From: Henckelia pumila
Lineage: Eukaryota > Streptophyta > Magnoliopsida > Lamiales > Gesneriaceae
DNA: 64,000 bases
Direction: 5' to 3'
Assembly: GCF_033568475.1 (NCBI RefSeq)
Contig: NC_133121.1
Location: forward strand, 129,488,375-129,552,374
Both the position numbers and the translations under genes were made by a program. Below the pieces are notes generated by a model. It saw only the letters and a program-made list of their open reading frames with translations, was not told the DNA's origin and did not search any database. Shown here in pieces: positions 59,396 through 64,000 of the stretch (position 1 is its first letter; every line of letters starts with the position of its first letter).

Positions 59396-59900
59396 TATTA
59401 TATAAAGGTTCGCGAGCCGGCTCGCGAACGTTCGAACAAAATATTTTAGGCTCGAGATCGGCTCGTATAATAGTTCGAGTTTGGCTCGACTTCGGCTAGA
59501 GTTCGAAAAATTCGAATTCAAATCGAATATTTTTTCGAGCCGACTCGAAAAGTTCGCGAGCCGGCTCAGATCGTTTATAGCCCTATTTGCTAGTGTACGT
59601 GTGTATGTTAGTAATTTTCGTACCTCTATCGATTTTTTCTCCAATAATGTCTCAAAGTTCAAACTATAACAATAAAGTCATATTTAATATACAAGTATCA
59701 CATCTTAATTAATAACATAAAACCTGGTGAAAGATTACATAGACGACGGCACGACGCCTTACTATCCATAAAAACTTTAAAATCCAATAAAATTATATGA
59801 TTTATAAATTATCTTGAAAAAATCTAAATTTTTTACGAAATATTCGTGAAAAACTCAGCTTGTTATTATTATTATTATCTTATAATCCATATATATTTTT

Positions 59901-60200
59901 GAAAAAATAAGTTTTTTGATCCATTAATGTGTATAAGTTTTGGTTTTGGTCCATTAACTTTTTTGATGTGGGTTTTGGTACACTAACTTTGGATTTTCAG
60001 TGTTTTTTTGTCCAACTGCATACGTGTCAACTTCTGATTGGTCCAAAATGATGACGTGGACCAATTAAAAGCTGACACGTATGCAGTTGGATCAAAAAAT
60101 ACTGAAAATGCAAAGTTATTATACCAAAACCCACATCGAAAAAGTTAATGAACCAAAACTCAAAAAGTATAAAGTTACTAGATTAAAAACTTATTTTTCC
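59901..60200. mobile_element. MITE family A, copy A2
   Basis: It aligns over its full length with A1: AAAATAAGTTTTTTGATCCA at the left, TGCATACGTGTCAACTTC and its inverse in the middle, AAAACTTATTTTTCC at the right. Non-coding. Confidence 0.72.
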
Positions 60201-60649
60201 TATATTTTTTAGACAATAATGTATTCCGAGTCAGCTTTTATATGCAGTAGGATCCAAGTAGATTATATTTTATCAAATGAAAATGGATGTCTAACACAAT
60301 TGAATCAACCCCCCTTAGCTCGTGCCGCTAACTATATATATAACTCAATTGCAACGAAAGTATTGAATTTGAATATATATATCTTATATTCGAAATTCAA
60401 TTACGACATATCTCTATCCCAATTAGAAAAAAAAAAAAATACCCATTAGCTCGTAAAATAAAATTATCAGGACGACAAGGTTTAGGCCTTGTTTTAATTT
60501 TTTTATTTTTATTTTAAAATCGGCTTGAAATTATATAGAACTATAATCGTAAGGTAATAATAATATATTTTAGATTTAGTTTGACTTGCATGCATACGTC
60601 TATCACGTCATGAGTTTATTTGTAGATATATAATAACAAGTGAAAATTA

Positions 60650-60946
60650 TTTTTTTAGCCATGTATATTTGTTATTTTGTGATTTTGATCATTTATATTT
60701 TCAGATTTCAGTTTTAGTCCGCTATCTTTATTATTTTGGCAATTTTAGTCTTTTTTCTGATGTGGCGCTGATGTGGCACCAATTCAGTGCTTATGTGGAG
60801 CTGATGTGTATAGTGCCACGTAAGCATTTTCGAATAAAAGGACTGAAATTGTCAAATATCAAAACATGCAGGACTAAAACTGAAATATGAAAACATAAAG
60901 GACCGAAATCGCAAAATAAAGATTATAAATGACCAAAATTTTAGTT
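60650..60946. mobile_element. MITE family B, copy B2
   Basis: It shares with B1 the TTTCAGTTTTAGTCC, TTTTGGCAATTTTAGTC, GATGTGGCGC and CCACGTAAGCATTTTCGA words. Its ends are more worn and no target duplication was found. Confidence 0.65.
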
Positions 60947-61016
60947 TTTCTAATAATAATAATAATCTACCTTGGTTATCAACTACTGCTAAAGATCTAC
61001 AACTATAAAGATACTG

Positions 61017-61034
61017 TGTTACATCGATCCCTCG
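61017..61034 (+). promoter_or_regulatory. Conserved proximal promoter or leader block of GLR-B
   Basis: Identical to the 18-bp block at 46869-46886 upstream of GLR-A, 64 bases before the start codon. It is the best-conserved non-coding word between the two genes. Confidence 0.5.
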
Positions 61035-61097
61035 CGTATTATTAAGTTCCCGAAAATTAGGAACCTTAATTTGGTGGGATATATTGTTTTATGAATA

Positions 61098-64000
61098 ATG
61101 GATTCGTTGTTGCTTACATTGTTTATTAGTACTCTTGTTTTGCTACCATTTCGTAGCTCCAGCAATAGCAACACGGTTGATTTTCAAGTAGGCGTAATTC
61201 TTGATTCGAATTCTACGGTGGGGCGTATAGGGGAGAGCTGTATATCCATGGCTCTCGCCGACTTTTACTCGGTCCACCAAGACTATAAAACCAGGCTGCT
61301 TCTCCATTTCAGAGATTCAAATCAAAGTGTAGTTGATGCAGCTGCTGCTGGTAACTTTCACTCATCGAATAATCTTGTTTCTTGATTGGTTTCTTGGATC
61401 TTTAATTAATCCACCATCATGTATATATATATATGTGGTTTGGTTTCATCTTCTAACTTTATGCGATTTCTCAGCTCTTGATCTTCTGCAACATGTTAGA
61501 GTGGATGCCATTATTGGTCCTCAAAACTCGGCACAGGTCAATTTTGTGATGAATCTTGGAGACAGAGCTCAAGTACCCATTGTTTCTTTTTCTGCCACCA
61601 GCCCTTCTCTTGTTCCTCGAGCTCCTTTCTTCGTTCAGACATCGCAGAGCGACGCCTTTCAAGTCCAGGCTATTGCTTCCATCATCGAGGCCTTCAAATG
61701 GAACCAAGTCGTGGTTATTAATGAAGACACGGATTATGGTCATGGGATCATCCCTTATCTGTCCAACGCCTTGAAAGATGTCAATGCTCGAATTTCGTAT
61801 CGAAGCGTTGTTCCGAAATCGGCATCCGATGATTTCATAAGCAAGGAACTGTACAAAATGATGGGTATGGAGACACGAGTGTTCGTGGTGCACGCGTCTC
61901 TGTCTCTTGGAACAAGGCTGTTTCCAAAGTTGAACGAATTAGGGATGAATAGCCCTGGATATGCTTGGATTGTCACGAGTGGGTTAACGGATTTATTTCA
62001 TTCCATGGATTTGGAAGTTGTTGAATCCATGCAAGGTTTTCTTGGGGTGAAACCTTTAGTCCCCAACTCTAGACAACTGCGATCTTTTTCCGGTAGATGG
62101 ATCAGGACGTTTCTTGGCCAAAATCCGGATTCGGAAGTCACTGAGGCGAGCATATTTGGGATTTGGGCGTATGACACTTTGTGGGCTCTGGCGATGGCAG
62201 CAGAGAGCATTGGAAGCACCAAACCAAATATGGTTAAGAACAACAACAGTGGCATTAGCAATGCTGCTAATCCTTTTGCTCTAGAGAGTTCAGACACGGG
62301 TCCTAAACTTCATGACGCATTGTTAGGAACGAGGTTTCCTGGTCTTGCTGGAGAGTTTAAGCTCGTAAATGGACAGTTGGAGCAGACACCGTATCAGATA
62401 GTTAATTTTGATGGAAATAACGAGAGACTGGTAGCCACATGGAGACCATATGTTGAAAATCATAACAAAGGAAACAATGCTTACTTTCCTCCAAAGGTAA
62501 AGTTCAGGAGTATAATATGGCCTGGGGATTCGACGGTTGCTCCGAAAGGATGGCAACTCCCTGTAAATGGTAAATTCCTACGAGTTGGGGTACCGCAAAA
62601 ACCTGGTTTTAACGAGTTCTTGAAAGTGGAGATTGATCCTACAACTAATGCAGTGCAAGTTAGCGGATACTATAAACAGGTGTTTGAGTCTGTGATGGCG
62701 GCATTACCATATGTTGTAATTCCCGAATATGTGGCCTACCCATTCTTCGATGCAAATGGTTCAGCAGTCGGGAATTATAATGGTCTAGTGTATCAAGTAT
62801 CTCAGCAGGTGATATAAATTTGTTGTCAACTTTTGTGTTTCTGAGGAGAATGAATTAGAATTGATCACATTCTCACTGTTTTGTTTCTCTTTTTTCTTGG
62901 GGGGGTTTGATATATAGGAGCAATTCGATGCCGCGATTGGAGATATTACTATCACATATGAACGATCGATGAACGTAGACTTCACCATGCCATTTGCGGA
63001 TGGAGGTGTGAGCTGTATAGTCCCTGTTATTCATGAAGATCCAAATAACGGGTTTAAAATTTTTACCCTCCTGAGTAAACGACTGTGGGCGACCGCTGTT
63101 GTCTTCTATCTGGCTAATGCTCTGGCTGTCTGGATTCTTGGTCGCCGGATCCTCGCTAATGCCACGGAACCACCTGGGCAGCATCCTGGCATGATTTGCT
63201 ATTTCCCATGTTTTCCTGGTGAAAATATCTCCCTCTTTTTCTAGCATTGCACTTTGTTTTGAGTACATGTATCTTTCATTTCGTGAAGGCTTTATTTCGA
63301 ATGTAGGACAAGGACTCGATGCCAATTTGCTTTGTCTGATTTTGGTGGCATGGTCTTCTGTCTCGTGCCTGCTGATCTCGACGTTTACTGCCAGCTTATC
63401 ATCGACATTAGTCATACAGAGTATTCAACCTACTGTGCCTGATGTGAATCAACTTATCGTGAAGGGATACAGGGTCGGATGTCAAGAAGGGTCGTTTTTG
63501 TTTGGTTTCATGACGAATTTAGGATTCCTCGAATCAAATATAAGGAATTACAGTTCGACAGAAGAAGCTGATCAAGATTTGGGAAGTGGACTTATATCAG
63601 CATATTGTGATGTTGTGCCTCACATTAGGCTCTTGTTGTCGGAGAAGTACTGTGGCAAATACATGGCAATTGAGCCAACTTATCGAACCGAAGGTTTCGC
63701 TTTTGTAAGCATCTGTGAACTCAAGAAGATACATTTACAGTTTTTGCATCAACATATTGTTCACATCTTCTTTTTGTTTGTCACGGGGCAGGCGTTTCCC
63801 AGAGGTTCCCCCTTAGTTTCTGATGTCTCACGTGCCATAATTAAGTTGACCACAGAAAACAAAACCATTCAAGAGATCAGTAATGCAACATGTTTGGTTC
63901 CAGATAGCAGCCCTGGCGCCCCAACGAAAATCTCAGTGAAAACCTTTGAGGTGCTTTTTATTTTCTCAGGTTGTGTTACAGTGGCGTGCCTCCTAGTTTC
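61098..64000 (+). CDS. Glutamate receptor-like channel GLR-B, tandem paralogue, 3' end off the window
   Basis: Exons 61098-61350, 61475-62808, 62918-63218, 63307-63704 and 63792 to beyond 64000. Phases match GLR-A. About 831 residues are visible, without a stop or frameshift. The domain order is as in GLR-A: signal peptide (MDSLLLTLFISTLVLL), LIVBP-like domain, S1, M1, short pore loop (GMICYFPCFPGQGLD), M3 (TFTASLSSTLV), S2, and the start of M4 (FEVLFIFSGCVTV) at the edge. Intron 1 is only 124 bp and still removable; reading through it meets a stop soon after the donor. By eye it is very similar to GLR-A in the ligand domains and less so in M3 and early S2. M3 is closer to the canonical SYTASLTS form than in GLR-A. 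The role, an amino-acid-gated cation channel, is inferred from the family. Confidence 0.9.

Larger units (their letters stand above)
58886..59585. mobile_element. hAT-type non-autonomous element with perfect 8-bp TSD
   Basis: 700 bp. Ends TAGGGCTGTAAACGAGTC and, inverted, TAGGGCTATAAACGATCT. The flanks TTTGCTAG at 58878-58885 and 59586-59593 are identical, an 8-bp target duplication as made by hAT transposases. Subterminal GAGCCGGCTCG and TTCGAGCT motifs are dense. A (TA)n run and a Helitron-like insert occupy the middle. Confidence 0.85.

Noticed and set aside
59366-59662. ORFs on both strands with Ser/Arg-Leu repeats
   Set aside because: They arise from GAGCCGGCTCG-type inverted repeats at the end of the hAT element.
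1-64000. CRISPR arrays, bacterial operons, rRNA or tRNA genes
   Set aside because: No spaced identical repeats, no rRNA core and no cloverleaf with acceptor and anticodon arms were recognised; the window is plant nuclear DNA.

Overview
The window is nuclear DNA of a flowering plant, most likely a eudicot. It is AT-rich, its genes have several GT-AG introns, the proteins belong to plant-specific families (an HD-ZIP IV homeodomain-START factor, clade-II-type glutamate receptor-like channels), and much of it is LTR retrotransposons and MITEs. An asterid such as a Lamiales species would fit, but that is a guess. Splice sites were placed by hand from reading-frame continuity and GT-AG rules and could be off by a base or two.

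Layout. (1) 0.6-3.8 kb, minus: a five-exon RING-H2 membrane E3 ubiquitin ligase. (2) 7.1-11.6 kb, minus: a nine-exon HD-ZIP IV gene closest to ANTHOCYANINLESS2 (ANL2/HDG type), with a TATA-like leader region to about 12.1 kb. (3) 12.1-20.1 kb: gene-free AT-rich DNA with two copies of a palindrome-ended repeat; one copy is split by a Mutator-type MITE with a perfect 9-bp target duplication. (4) 20.1-39.3 kb: a 19.2-kb nest. A minus-oriented Ty1/copia Sirevirus-like element (LTRs about 778 bp, TSD TTGTA, several polypurine tracts, envelope-like ORF) is interrupted in its pol gene by a complete plus-oriented Ty3/gypsy Tekay-like chromovirus (LTRs 2124 bp, TSD AGCAT, Met-tRNA primer site). Both carry stops or frameshifts. 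(5) 39.3-46.9 kb: degenerate repeats and MITEs, plus what looks like the 3'-UTR relic of a lost glutamate-receptor gene near 43.5 kb. (6) 46.96-52.83 kb, plus: a five-exon glutamate receptor-like gene (GLR-A), its first intron swollen to 2.9 kb by nested transposons. (7) 52.8-61.1 kb: MITEs, a 700-bp hAT element with a Helitron-like insert, and retroelement remnants. (8) 61.1 kb to the window end, plus: a tandem paralogue (GLR-B) with the same exon plan and a 124-bp first intron; its last exon runs off the window.

The host genes are unrelated in function (protein turnover, epidermal or anthocyanin regulation, ligand-gated cation channels). The GLR pair is a local tandem family sharing its gene plan, proximal promoter and upstream flank. 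The observations most worth following up are an imperfect palindrome (CAGTGTTGNCAACACTG type) scattered through coding and non-coding parts of the Sirevirus in different reading frames, a shortened non-canonical pore loop shared by both GLR paralogues, and the evidence that the GLR array once held another member.
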